DNA of 36,852 nucleotides from Pseudomonadota bacterium (GTDB taxonomy: Bacteria; Desulfobacterota; Desulfobacteria; Desulfobacterales; Desulfosarcinaceae): the NCBI GenBank assembly GCA_023435265.1, contig JAEYRZ010000176.1:1-36852 (forward strand), written 5' to 3'. Under the pieces are notes generated by a model. The model saw nothing but the letters and a program-made list of their open reading frames with translations, did no database searches and was not told the origin of the DNA. The first letter of the stretch is position 1. Every line of letters begins with the position of its first letter. This document shows, one piece after another, positions 7,577 to 16,113 of the stretch. The position numbers were made by a program, and so were the translations under genes.

Positions 7577-8212
7577 ATGACGAAACCCGAGTGGAAAATT
7601 GCCGAGGATACAAGAGGTTTTCTCGCGCACGAGGAAGGCCTGAGGTTGTATGAACTGGCGCGTGCGGCGGTGCTGCTGGGCCCGTGCCTGGAGATCGGAA
7701 GCTACTGCGGCAAATCGGCGGTCTACATCGGAACGGCCTGCCGCGAGCAGGGGAGTGTACTCTTCTCCATCGATCACCACCGTGGATCCGAAGAGCAACA
7801 ACCCGGAGAGGAGTACTTCGACCCGGGCCTTTTCGATGCGGCTTCCTGGTCGATCGATACATTCGCCCGTTTCCGGGAAACGCTGCGGCGCGCGGGGCTC
7901 GAAGAGGCCGTCGTTCCGCTGGTGACCGCCTCGCAGCCTGCGGCGCGGGCCTGGGCCGCCCCGCTCGGGATGGTCTTCATCGACGGCGGCCACGCCCATG
8001 AAACGGTGCTCGCCGATTATCGGGCCTGGGCCGAACATCTCCTTCCGGGAGGCTACCTGGTCTTCCATGACATCTACATGGACCCGGCGCAGGGGGGCCA
8101 GGCGCCGCGGCAGGTGTACCAATCGGCGCTCGAAAGCGGAGCGTTCAGCGCCTTGCCCATGACGCAAAGCCTGGGCGTCCTTCGGAAAATCGAAAAGCAA
8201 GTCCCGGCGTGA
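7577..8212 (+). CDS. Class I SAM-dependent methyltransferase (Methyltransf_24 type), 211 aa
   Basis: Likely methylates a small molecule or sugar; the substrate is unknown. The SAM-binding motif GPCLEIGSYCGKSAVYIG is at about residues 35-52. The acidic strand motif FSIDHHRGSEEQ (about 66-77) and FIDGGHAHETVLADYRAW (about 135-152) are typical of the Methyltransf_24/CmcI-like group. A late HDIYMDP motif follows. Length is normal. It starts 28 bases after ftsK on the same strand, so it may be the operon's last gene. It converges on another methyltransferase and a glycosyltransferase (minus strand), which hints at a shared role in surface-glycan or secondary-metabolite modification. Confidence 0.8.
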   Translation: MTKPEWKIAEDTRGFLAHEEGLRLYELARAAVLLGPCLEIGSYCGKSAVYIGTACREQGSVLFSIDHHRGSEEQQPGEEYFDPGLFDAASWSIDTFARFRETLRRAGLEEAVVPLVTASQPAARAWAAPLGMVFIDGGHAHETVLADYRAWAEHLLPGGYLVFHDIYMDPAQGGQAPRQVYQSALESGAFSALPMTQSLGVLRKIEKQVPA

Positions 8213-8255
8213 GCGCCCTGGAGTGGCTGCATCGGCAGACGGATCGTCCCGCCCG

Positions 8256-8975
8256 TCAGGCGGTGGGTTTCCTTACGAAATAGAGTACCGCGCTTTTCCC
8301 CAGCAGGGGATCCAGCCAGCGCTCCAGGCGGCGGAGCCAGCGCGGTCGATGAAACAGCTCCCAGGTCAGAAAACGGTGGTACAGGCGCACGGGCCAGAGG
8401 CGGTCGCGTTCGAGGCCGAGCAGACATTTGAGCCACCAGTAGGGGGTGTGCAGACTGTGGGCATGATGGGTGTGCCGATGGAGCAGGCCGTGCTGTTCCA
8501 CGAGCGCGATCAGCTCCGAAACTGTGTAAATGCGCACATGGCCGCCCGGCGCATGGCGATACGCGCGGGACAGCTTCCAGCACCAGCATTCCGGAGCGCG
8601 GCGCGGCACGCTCACCACCAGCTCCGCACCGGGTTTGAGCACGCGCGCCATCTCGAAAACCGCCCGTCGATGATCGGGGACATGTTCCAGGACTTCGGAA
8701 CACAGCAGCAGATCGAACGTGCAGTCGGCAAACGGCAGGCGGGTGATATCCGCGGCCGCAGGGCAAAAGGTGCCACCCGGCCCTGCGCGCAGCCCGGCAT
8801 GGAAATCGAGCCGTATCCGTGCCGCCTGAAGATCGCTGCACGCTTTGTCCGCGCCCACCACCAGACAGCGGCTCCGATCGCAGACCGCCGCACTGTGCCG
8901 CCCGCTCCCGCAACCGATATCCAGGACACGGCTACCCTCGCGAAGCCGTATGCGTTTGAAATCGACGGTAATCAT
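8256..8975 (-). CDS. Class I SAM-dependent methyltransferase (Methyltransf_11 type), 239 aa
   Basis: The SAM-binding loop VLDIGCGSGRHS lies about residues 17-28, followed by VVGADKA, a conserved region FDLLLCSEVLEHVPDHRRAVFEMARVLKPGAELVVSVPR (given here only as an overall pattern of motifs IV-VI) and a C-terminal half rich in Arg and Trp. The chosen ATG at 8975 gives a protein beginning right before the SAM domain. A longer reading frame upstream lies inside the glycosyltransferase gene and lacks family features. The start overlaps the glycosyltransferase end by 44 bases, so the pair is cotranscribed. Substrate is unknown; a lipid- or sugar-linked acceptor is plausible from the context. Confidence 0.8.
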   Translation of the reverse strand: MITVDFKRIRLREGSRVLDIGCGSGRHSAAVCDRSRCLVVGADKACSDLQAARIRLDFHAGLRAGPGGTFCPAAADITRLPFADCTFDLLLCSEVLEHVPDHRRAVFEMARVLKPGAELVVSVPRRAPECWCWKLSRAYRHAPGGHVRIYTVSELIALVEQHGLLHRHTHHAHSLHTPYWWLKCLLGLERDRLWPVRLYHRFLTWELFHRPRWLRRLERWLDPLLGKSAVLYFVRKPTA

Positions 8976-10209
8976 CAATCGCCCGGCGATAGACGGCTGC
9001 GGTTTTACGGGCCGCTTCCGCCCAGGTGAAATGGTTGATGACGCGTTCATATCCGGAGCGGCCCAGTTCTGAGGCCAGCTCGGGGTTTGCGCAAATTCGG
9101 TCGATTGCGCCTGCCAGGGCGGCTGCGTCGCCGGGCGGCACGAGCAGACCGGCACTGCCCACCACTTCGGGCAGTGCACCGGCTGTGGTGCTGATCACCG
9201 GTACGCCGCACGCCATGGCTTCGCCGGCCGGCAGGCCGAAACCCTCATACAGGGAGGGCACCACGGCGGCCCAGGCGCGCGCATAAAGGCGCACATACTC
9301 CCGATCATCGATCGGACCGGTGAAGCGCACCCGCCCGCCCAAACCAAATTCGGCGAGCAGCCGGACAATCGGACTGTCTTTTTTAAGCGCGCCGACGACG
9401 ACAAGTCGAAGGGCGGGGCGCCTGGTTTTCACGGCGGCCAGCGCGTGCAGCAGGGTGGCCAGGCCCTTCAACGGGGTGTCGGCACTGGCGGTGGCGATCA
9501 GGCATTCCGGAAGGCGCCGGACCCCGGGCAGGGGTTTGAAGCGTTGCGTGTCGATGCCGTTCGGCACCACGCTCAAGCGGTTCGCGGCGATATTGTATTC
9601 GCGGCAGATATCGTCGCGTGCCGCCTGCGAAACCGTAATCGAATGCCTGAGCGCGGCAGCCACCCGCTTTTGCATACCGATGAAGCCGTACCAGCGCCAC
9701 TGCTGGGCTTTGCGCCAAAACCACCGTTCGGCACGGATCGCCAGGCGGCGGTCCATGGTCATCGGGTGATGGATCGTGGCCACCGTCGGCAAGCGGCGTG
9801 AAAGCGCCCATACGCCGTAAGAAAGGCTCTGGTTGTCGTGAACGATATCGTACTGGTGAAGACGGTTTGATAGAAAACGGCCGGCACGCAGTCCGAAGGT
9901 CAGCGGCTCGGGAAATCCCATGCTGGAAACGCCCAGCCATTCGATAAGGTTGATCGGATCGCGCAGTTCGGTCAGCGAAGGCGTTCTGAACAGCGCCGCC
10001 GGGTTGTACAGGTCAAGACTCGGCAGGCGGTGCAGCCGGCTGCCGTTTGATAATTCGGGAAAAGGCGGGCCGGATATTACATCCACACGGTGGCCCAGTT
10101 CACACAGGGCGTGGCTCAGGTGGCGCACATAGACCCCCTGGCCTCCGCAGTACGGATGACTGCGGTAGCTTAACAGACAGACGCGCAAGGGGGTATCGCA
10201 GTGCACCAC
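8932..10209 (-). CDS. Glycosyltransferase family 4, 425 aa
   Basis: GT-B-fold retaining sugar transferase, probably acting at the cytoplasmic membrane on a surface glycan or glycolipid. The N-terminal acceptor domain opens with RVCLLSYRSHPYCGGQGVYVRHLS (pattern GGxGxyvr), typical of GT4. The C-terminal domain carries PNGIDTQRF (about residues 214-222) and the nucleotide-sugar binding motif SLYEGFGLPAGEAMACG with the conserved Glu residues (about 328-344). Length is normal. It is followed by an overlapping methyltransferase, so the product may be a methylated sugar. No polymerase, flippase or other glycan genes are present in the window. Confidence 0.88.
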   Translation of the reverse strand: MVHCDTPLRVCLLSYRSHPYCGGQGVYVRHLSHALCELGHRVDVISGPPFPELSNGSRLHRLPSLDLYNPAALFRTPSLTELRDPINLIEWLGVSSMGFPEPLTFGLRAGRFLSNRLHQYDIVHDNQSLSYGVWALSRRLPTVATIHHPMTMDRRLAIRAERWFWRKAQQWRWYGFIGMQKRVAAALRHSITVSQAARDDICREYNIAANRLSVVPNGIDTQRFKPLPGVRRLPECLIATASADTPLKGLATLLHALAAVKTRRPALRLVVVGALKKDSPIVRLLAEFGLGGRVRFTGPIDDREYVRLYARAWAAVVPSLYEGFGLPAGEAMACGVPVISTTAGALPEVVGSAGLLVPPGDAAALAGAIDRICANPELASELGRSGYERVINHFTWAEAARKTAAVYRRAIDDYRRFQTHTASRG

Positions 10210-10417
10210 AATGCTCCGATTCGAATGGGCCGAACGCGAAAATGCCTCTGATAGCGGGATGCGATGGCAAGGTCAATCGAAAACCTTCGAAGATGTCCTG
10301 TGGCACAAGGTTGACAAAAACCGGGAGGAATGGGAAACAAACGTCCTGTTTGCAGATAACCGCGTTCCGTTTTGTACCCGTTCACCGAACGGGATCGAAT
10401 CGACCGAGAGAATGGGC

Positions 10418-10819
10418 ATGCTCCACGTCACGGCCAGGGCGACCAAGTTGATGGCCGACCATTTCAAAAACAAAAAAAAGCGCGCGCTGCGGCTGTACGT
10501 CAAGCTGGGAGGATGCGGCATCCGCACCTTCGGGGTGGCCTTCGAGAAGCCGAAAGCCTCGGACCAGGTATTTGAAATCGACGGGTTTCAGTATGTGATC
10601 GACAAGGTGCTGCTCGAGCACGTCGAACCGGTCAAGGTGGACTCCGACGGATTCGGCTTTCGGATTTCCGGCAGCGGCATCCCCGCGCCGCACGGCTGCG
10701 GAAATTGCGGCTTCATGTGCAGCGACGGCAGCCGCTGCTCGGGTGACTGCGCCGCCTGTCCGCACAAATGCGCGTACGGTCTGCGCCGGCTTAGAAAAAT
10801 GAAAAACACACCGGGTTGA
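10418..10819 (+). CDS. IscA/HesB-like iron-sulfur protein with Cys-rich tail, 133 aa
   Basis: A-type Fe-S domain protein. Members of this family bind or carry Fe-S clusters or iron. The fold starts at LHVTARATKLM and contains GGCGIRTFGVAF with Cys33, the position of the first conserved IscA Cys. The C-terminal pair of IscA (CxC) is replaced by Cys94 and Cys97 in HGCGNCGFM. Five more cysteines follow at 101, 107, 111, 114 and 118, so the tail could hold its own cluster or metal. The ATG at 10418 has GAGA about 7 bases upstream; ATG 10412 is an alternative. Upstream in-frame sequence has no family similarity. It is divergent from the glycosyltransferase and converges on glgP. Confidence 0.75.
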   Translation: MLHVTARATKLMADHFKNKKKRALRLYVKLGGCGIRTFGVAFEKPKASDQVFEIDGFQYVIDKVLLEHVEPVKVDSDGFGFRISGSGIPAPHGCGNCGFMCSDGSRCSGDCAACPHKCAYGLRRLRKMKNTPG

Positions 10820-10982
10820 GCCGCTGCTGCCCGGAAACCGCATTTCGTACTCCTTGCCCCCGCTGTTGACATCTGGAGGCGGGCCATCACTCAGGCGCCG
10901 GCTTTCGAGCATTTCGCATACGCGTCAGAATGCGTGACATTTCGATGCGGGGCGGCACGGCGGCTCTTTCGAATTGATTCGA

Positions 10983-13457
10983 CTACTGCACAGGCCGCAC
11001 ATTCCAGATGTTTTCGGCATATTCCATGATCGCCCGATCGCTGGAGAATCTGCCCATGCGCGCCGTATTGAGAATCGAACTGCGGGCCCACGCCTCCTTG
11101 TCCCGATAGTGCCGATCGACCGCCGCCTGGGCTTGGGCATAGGCCGCATAGTCCGAAAGCACCATGTAAAAATCGCCTTTGTGCAGCAACGCATCGATGA
11201 TCGGCGCAAACAGCGACGGATGCTCCGGCGAAAAGAATCCCGCCCCGATCATATCCAGGGCCGCCTTCAGTTCGCCGCCGGCTTCGTAGCAGGCGAGCGG
11301 ATTGTATTCGCCGCCGCGCCGGGCGGCCACCTGCGCTGCGTTCAACCCGAAGATGAAAATGTTCTCGCGCCCGACTTCTTCCAGGATTTCGATGTTGGCG
11401 CCGTCCAGCGTGCCTATGGTCAGGGCCCCGTTGAGGGCCAGCTTCATATTCCCCGTACCCGATGCCTCCATGCCGGCCGTTGAGATCTGTTCGGAAAGGT
11501 CGGCGGCTGGAATGATCTTCTCGGCCTGGGAGACGCAATAGTTCGGCAGGAAGACCACCCGCAAGCGGCCTTCCATATCCGGGTCGTGATTCACCACATC
11601 GGCAACGCAATTGATCAGTTTGATGATCAGTTTGGCGCGGTGGTAGGCTGGCGCCGCTTTGCCTGCGAAGATCACGCTGCGCGGCACCGCCGCACTGCGC
11701 GGATCGTTTTTGATGCGGCGGTACTGCGCGATCACATGCAGGATGTTCAGCAGCTGGCGTTTGTATTCGTGGATGCGTTTGACCTGCACGTCGAAGAGCG
11801 TCTGCGGATCGAGTTCCAGCCCCACTTTGCGCATGGCGTAGCGCGCCAGGCGTATCTTGTTGTTCAACTTGATGCGCATCCAGGCCGTACGGAAATCGGC
11901 GTCTTCGGTCAGCGGGACGAGTTCGGCCAGGCGGGTGAGATCTTCGAGCCAGGCCGGCCCGATGGCCGAGGTGATCAGGCGCGAAAGCGAAGGATTGGCC
12001 TGATGCAGCCAGCGCCGGGGGGTGATGCCGTTGGTGATGTTGCGGAAGCGTCCCGGAAAGAGCGTATCGAAGTCCTTGAACAACGACTCCCGCAAAATAC
12101 GGCTGTGCAGTTCGGCCACGCCGTTGACGCTGTGGCTGCCCACGATCGCCAGGTGGGCCATGCGGATGCGTTTGACTTCACCTTCCTGAATGAGCGAAAG
12201 GCGCGCCGGCAGGTGCGGGTCGTCCTGGCGTTCGCGCCGGACTTTTTCGAGGAAACGATGATTGATTTCATAGATGATGTCGAGATGGCGCGGCAGAATG
12301 CGGCCGAAAAGATCCACCGGCCAGGTCTCCAGGGCTTCAGGAAGCACCGTGTGGTTGGTATAGCCGAATGTCTTCGTACAAACGCTCCAGGCGGCATCCC
12401 ATTCCAGTCCTTCCAGGTCGAGCAGGATGCGCATCAGTTCGGCCACCGCGATCGAGGGATGGGTGTCGTTCAGCTGGACGGCCACCCAGTCGGGCAGTTC
12501 GGCGAAATCCCTTTTCTGCTTGCGAAAGCGCCGCAGGATATCATCCAGGGTGGCGGCGACGAAGAAGTATTGCTGCTTGAGCCGCAGTTCGCGTCCGGCT
12601 GCCTGCTCGTCGCTGGGATAGAGCACCTTGGAGATGTTTTCGCTCAGCACCTTGGATTCCATGGCACGTATGTAGTCGCCCTGGTTGAAATACTCCAGGT
12701 TGATTTCGCGGCTGGATTGGGCGGTCCACAAGCGCATGTTGGTGACGTAGTGGTCGGCCATGCCGGGCACCAGAATGTCGCACGCCATGGCCATCACCAC
12801 TTCGCCCTCCACCCAGCGGAAGCGCCGGCGCCCCAGTGCATCCACATACGCCTGCGAGCGGCCGAAGAATCGGATTGGCACCAGATGGTTGGAGCGCTGA
12901 ATCTCCCAGGGATTCCCGCGGCGCATCCAGTTGTCGCTCTGTTCCCGCTGCCAGCCGTCTTCCAGGACCTGGTGGAAAATGCCGAAGTCGTACCGTATGC
13001 CGTATCCGTAACCGGGCAGGCGGCGGCAGGCCATCGAATCCATGTAACATGAAGCCAGTCGTCCCAGGCCGCCGTTGCCCAGTCCGGCGTCCCACTCCTC
13101 TTCTTCCAGTTCGTCCAGATCGAATCCCATCTGCTCCAGGGTTTCGCGGGCCACTTGTTCCATACCCAGGCTGATCAGGTAGTTCTTCAGAAAACGGCCG
13201 GGGAGAAATTCCATGGACAGAAAATAGACTCTTTTTGCGGATGTGTCGTAGAGCGAACGCTGCGTCTCGATCCAGCGATCGATCAGCCGGTCGCGCACGC
13301 TGTGGGCCAGCCCCATGAACACGGCGAACTTGTCCGGCTTCCCGGGATCGCTGCCCAGGGAAAAGCGGATGTGGCGCAGGATATCTTTTTTCAGCGCGCT
13401 GTGGGTGACGGGGATGGAGAACCGTTTCCGGACAGGGCGGAGTTTTTTGCGATCCAT
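10983..13457 (-). CDS. glgP: Glycogen/alpha-glucan phosphorylase, 824 aa
   Basis: Releases glucose-1-phosphate from the non-reducing ends of glycogen or maltodextrins with inorganic phosphate. Family GT35 features are present: VYFLSMEFLPGRFLKNYL (about residues 76-93), DAGLGNGGLGRLASCYMDS (about 122-140), the C-terminal domain with HEYKRQLLNIL, and EASGTGNMKLALNG, where Lys672 is the expected pyridoxal-phosphate lysine. Length is typical of bacterial GlgP. It stands alone on the minus strand, with no glycogen synthase, branching or debranching enzyme beside it, so the glycogen genes must be elsewhere. Upstream lies a 359-bp gap shared with hflK. Confidence 0.95.
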   Translation of the reverse strand: MDRKKLRPVRKRFSIPVTHSALKKDILRHIRFSLGSDPGKPDKFAVFMGLAHSVRDRLIDRWIETQRSLYDTSAKRVYFLSMEFLPGRFLKNYLISLGMEQVARETLEQMGFDLDELEEEEWDAGLGNGGLGRLASCYMDSMACRRLPGYGYGIRYDFGIFHQVLEDGWQREQSDNWMRRGNPWEIQRSNHLVPIRFFGRSQAYVDALGRRRFRWVEGEVVMAMACDILVPGMADHYVTNMRLWTAQSSREINLEYFNQGDYIRAMESKVLSENISKVLYPSDEQAAGRELRLKQQYFFVAATLDDILRRFRKQKRDFAELPDWVAVQLNDTHPSIAVAELMRILLDLEGLEWDAAWSVCTKTFGYTNHTVLPEALETWPVDLFGRILPRHLDIIYEINHRFLEKVRRERQDDPHLPARLSLIQEGEVKRIRMAHLAIVGSHSVNGVAELHSRILRESLFKDFDTLFPGRFRNITNGITPRRWLHQANPSLSRLITSAIGPAWLEDLTRLAELVPLTEDADFRTAWMRIKLNNKIRLARYAMRKVGLELDPQTLFDVQVKRIHEYKRQLLNILHVIAQYRRIKNDPRSAAVPRSVIFAGKAAPAYHRAKLIIKLINCVADVVNHDPDMEGRLRVVFLPNYCVSQAEKIIPAADLSEQISTAGMEASGTGNMKLALNGALTIGTLDGANIEILEEVGRENIFIFGLNAAQVAARRGGEYNPLACYEAGGELKAALDMIGAGFFSPEHPSLFAPIIDALLHKGDFYMVLSDYAAYAQAQAAVDRHYRDKEAWARSSILNTARMGRFSSDRAIMEYAENIWNVRPVQ

Positions 13458-13816
13458 ATCTTCCTCGTCGCAGGAATGGTGAAGTGATGGTGCACCCGAT
13501 GATAGATACCATAGACGAGCCCCGGATTCACCTGCAATAAAAAAGGTTGCCGGCGGCCTCCTGCCGCGGCCGCACGGAAAATCGGACCGGCGCCGGTTGA
13601 CATCGCCACTGCAGGCATGAATTTAGTTTAATCGTTTCGGTTGCTGACCCCATCCCTCGCCAATACCTGCTCACGCTCACCTAGACCGCGCGTTCGCTTG
13701 AAAATCATCCGTGACGCAAGTCGAACCGGTACCGGTGGGGCTGATGCCGGCCGTCCCTGCCGCATGACCCGGCCCGGAAGGCATGATGCCGAACTGAACG
13801 ATCAAGGAGGTACGAT
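13458..13816. other. 359-bp divergent gap between glgP and hflK
   Basis: The gap must hold both promoters. It contains an A-run at 13541-13546, a GC-rich stretch (13548-13595), a TTGACA box at 13597-13602, and an AT-rich patch 13620-13632. No small gene with a ribosome binding site was found. No clear hairpin terminator was seen. Confidence 0.5.
13597..13632 (+). promoter_or_regulatory. Weak candidate promoter for hflKC
   Basis: A perfect -35 (TTGACA, 13597-13602) is followed by AT-rich sequence, but the best -10-like hexamers (TTTAGT, TTTAAT) are at 13622-13632 with non-ideal spacing. The position, about 190 bp before hflK, is acceptable. Confidence 0.25.
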
Positions 13817-14902
13817 ATGGCTGCCTGGACGCCGCCGGGCGGAAGAGAGCCCTCGTGGGAGGACATGGCCGAGCAGTTCCGCAGGCGCTGGCGGGGAACG
13901 AAATTCGGTCCCCTGTGGGTCATGATCGCCATTGCGGTTTTGCTGGTTCTATTTTTCGGCACCTGGTTTACGGTTCAACCCGAGGAGACCGGGATTGTAC
14001 AACGTTTCGGCCGCGTGGTGCGCACCGCTTCGCCGGGGCTGCATTTCAAGTGGCCGCTGGGCATCGAGAAGGTCCGCCTGGTGCCGACCGCGCGCGTGCT
14101 CAAGGAAGAATTCGGTTTCCGGACCTTGTCCGCCGCGCCCGGAGACCGCAGCCGTTATGAGGAGGACGGGGAGCTCAAAGGCGAATCGCTGATGCTCACC
14201 GGCGATCTCAACGTGATCGACGTCCAATGGGTAATTCAATACCGCATCGAGGACCCGATCAGTTTTCTGTTCAGGGTGCGCGAAACCCCGAAGACCATCC
14301 GCGACACCAGCGAGGCGGTTATGCGGCGGGTGGTGGGCAACCGGCTGGGCAGCGATGTTTTGACCACCGCCCGCGTGGAGATAGCCACCGAAGCCAGGGA
14401 GGAAATTCAGGAGATATTGAACTCCTACCAGGCGGGTGTGCGGCTGGTCACCGTGGAACTGCAGGATGTGACCCCTCCGGACAGCGTGAAACCCGCTTTC
14501 AATGAAGTCAATGAAGCGCGCCAGGATCGTGAGCGGACCATCAACCAGGCCCAGGAGCAGGCCAACCGGGAAATCCCCCGGGCGCGCGGTGTCGCCGCTC
14601 AGAATATCAGTCAGGCGGAAGGTTATGCCCTGGAGCGGATCAACCGTGCCAACGGTGAGGCGGTCCGCTTCGAGGCCATCTTGAACGAGTATCAGGGCGC
14701 GCCGGAGGTGACCCGCCGGCGTTTCTACCTGGAAGCGATGGCCGATTTTTTAAACCACCTCAAAGGATTGTACATCGTGGACCAGGACCAGAAAGCGATG
14801 GTGCCGTGGCTCCCGCTTGCCTCGGACTCCCAACCGCGGGCGGCCGGAACCCAGCCCAGGGCGGACGGCACCCAGAGAGCGCCGGCGGAGAATCAACCAT
14901 GA
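13817..14902 (+). CDS. hflK: FtsH protease modulator HflK, 361 aa
   Basis: Membrane SPFH/prohibitin-family protein. HflK and HflC form a large cage that surrounds the membrane protease FtsH and limits its access to substrates. One N-terminal transmembrane segment (about residues 32-53) is followed by the SPFH domain (QPEETGIVQRFGRVVRTASPG onwards) and a long coiled coil (about 225-300, QDRERTINQAQEQANREI). The usual Gly-rich N-terminal stretch is short. The tail has repeated Q-P-R-A-x-G-T-Q units (about 335-355) of low complexity. A strong Shine-Dalgarno (AAGGAGG) precedes the ATG. The stop overlaps the hflC start (ATGA). Confidence 0.93.
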   Translation: MAAWTPPGGREPSWEDMAEQFRRRWRGTKFGPLWVMIAIAVLLVLFFGTWFTVQPEETGIVQRFGRVVRTASPGLHFKWPLGIEKVRLVPTARVLKEEFGFRTLSAAPGDRSRYEEDGELKGESLMLTGDLNVIDVQWVIQYRIEDPISFLFRVRETPKTIRDTSEAVMRRVVGNRLGSDVLTTARVEIATEAREEIQEILNSYQAGVRLVTVELQDVTPPDSVKPAFNEVNEARQDRERTINQAQEQANREIPRARGVAAQNISQAEGYALERINRANGEAVRFEAILNEYQGAPEVTRRRFYLEAMADFLNHLKGLYIVDQDQKAMVPWLPLASDSQPRAAGTQPRADGTQRAPAENQP

Positions 14903-15888
14903 ACAACAGCGTCAAAATCCTGATCGCGGCTGCCGTACTCGTCGCCATCGTGATGTACAGTGCGCTTTACACCATCGAAGAGGGGCAGCAGGCGGTCATC
15001 GTCCAGTTCGGCCGGCCGGTCGGCGAGACCGTTACCGAGGCCGGATTGCACGTGAAACTGCCCTTTATCCAGGATGTCAAGCGTTTTGAACAACGCCTGC
15101 TGATCTGGGACGGCGACCCCAATCAGATTCCCACCAAAGGCCGCGAGTTCATCTGGGTCGACACCACCGCCCGCTGGCGCATTGCCGATGCCCGCAAATT
15201 TCTCGAGAATGTGGCCTCGGAAGAGGGGGCTCAGTCGCGTCTGAACGACATCCTCGACTCGGTGGTGCGCGATCAGGTCTCGAGCAGCGAACTGGTCGAA
15301 CTGGTCCGCAGTGCCAGTTGGGAAGCCCCCGAACAGGAGCAGCTGGAAGAAGTGCCCGAGGAGCGCGAGGAAGAACTCAAAAGGGAAATCACCCGCGGGC
15401 GCGAGGAGATCACCCGGACCATCTTGAGCGAAGCGCGGCGGATCATCCCCCAATACGGCATCGAGCTGGTCGATGTCCGCATCAAGCGCCTCGACTACGT
15501 CGAGAGCGTTCGCGAAAGAGTCTATGCGCGCATGATATCCGAACGCAAACGGATTGCGGCACAGTTCCGTTCGGAAGGAGAAGGCCGCAGTGCCGAAATT
15601 CTGGGCGAAATGGAAAAGGAACTGCGCCGGATTCAGTCGACCGCGTATCGCCGGGTTCAGGAAATACAGGGCCAGGCGGACGCCGAGGCCACACGCATCT
15701 ATGGCCAGGCCTACAACCGGGATCCGGAATTCTACGCCTTTTTGCGGACGCTGGAGGTCTATCGCGAGCGCAACCAGACCAACTCCACGCTGGTGATGAC
15801 GACGGAAAGCGATTTCTACCGCTATCTGAAGGAGATCGCACCCGCAACGCCGGCACGCCAACCGACCGGCGGCAGCCCCGCTCCTTGA
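14899..15888 (+). CDS. hflC: FtsH protease modulator HflC, 329 aa
   Basis: Partner of HflK in the FtsH-enclosing membrane complex. One N-terminal membrane segment (VKILIAAAVLVAIVMYSALY, about residues 5-24) is followed by the SPFH domain (EGQQAVIVQFGRPVGETVTEAGLH, about 28-51), a charged Glu/Arg-rich stretch (about 143-180), and a long coiled coil with repeated Ala/Gln/Glu. Length is normal. The start at 14899 overlaps the hflK stop by 4 bases and the N-terminus matches the family, so it is preferred to a longer upstream reading. Just after the stop lies a 24-bp tandem repeat. Confidence 0.93.
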   Translation: MNNSVKILIAAAVLVAIVMYSALYTIEEGQQAVIVQFGRPVGETVTEAGLHVKLPFIQDVKRFEQRLLIWDGDPNQIPTKGREFIWVDTTARWRIADARKFLENVASEEGAQSRLNDILDSVVRDQVSSSELVELVRSASWEAPEQEQLEEVPEEREEELKREITRGREEITRTILSEARRIIPQYGIELVDVRIKRLDYVESVRERVYARMISERKRIAAQFRSEGEGRSAEILGEMEKELRRIQSTAYRRVQEIQGQADAEATRIYGQAYNRDPEFYAFLRTLEVYRERNQTNSTLVMTTESDFYRYLKEIAPATPARQPTGGSPAP

Positions 15889-15912
15889 TCAAGGCCGCAG
15901 CGACGGTGAAAC

Positions 15913-16008
15913 AGACGGCGAAGCAGTCCCTGCGATAGACGGCGAAGCAGTCCCTGCGATAGACGGCGAAGCAGTCCCTGCGATAGACGGCGAAGCAGTC
16001 CCTGCGCT
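15913..16008. repeat. Four tandem copies of a 24-bp unit
   Basis: The unit starts AGACGGCGAAGCAG and ends TCCCTGCGAT. Copies at 15913-15936, 15937-15960 and 15961-15984 are identical; the fourth (15985-16008) ends CT rather than AT. A degenerate unit lies just upstream (about 15894-15912). The 24-bp length is a multiple of 3 and the array is open in the hflC frame (RRRSSPCD per unit), but two TGA codons separate it from hflC. It lies in the gap between convergent hflC and the rluA-like gene. Confidence 0.85.
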
Positions 16009-16113
16009 AGCAGGCGTAGCCCCGCTACATCGCAAAAAACGAATGGCTACTCCATTATTTCACCAGAGCTGGAGCGCAGAGCTGGGCCGTAAGATGCCGT
16101 TTATGGATGGACA

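Noticed and set aside
10418..10819. Selenoprotein form of the HesB-like family
   Set aside because: No in-frame TGA codon inside the reading frame; the first conserved position is an ordinary Cys.
11586..13052. Long plus-strand reading frame inside glgP
   Set aside because: Opposite strand of glycogen phosphorylase; composition typical of a shadow frame.
15913..16008. Tandem repeats as a CRISPR array
   Set aside because: Units are directly abutting with no spacers and no cas genes nearby.
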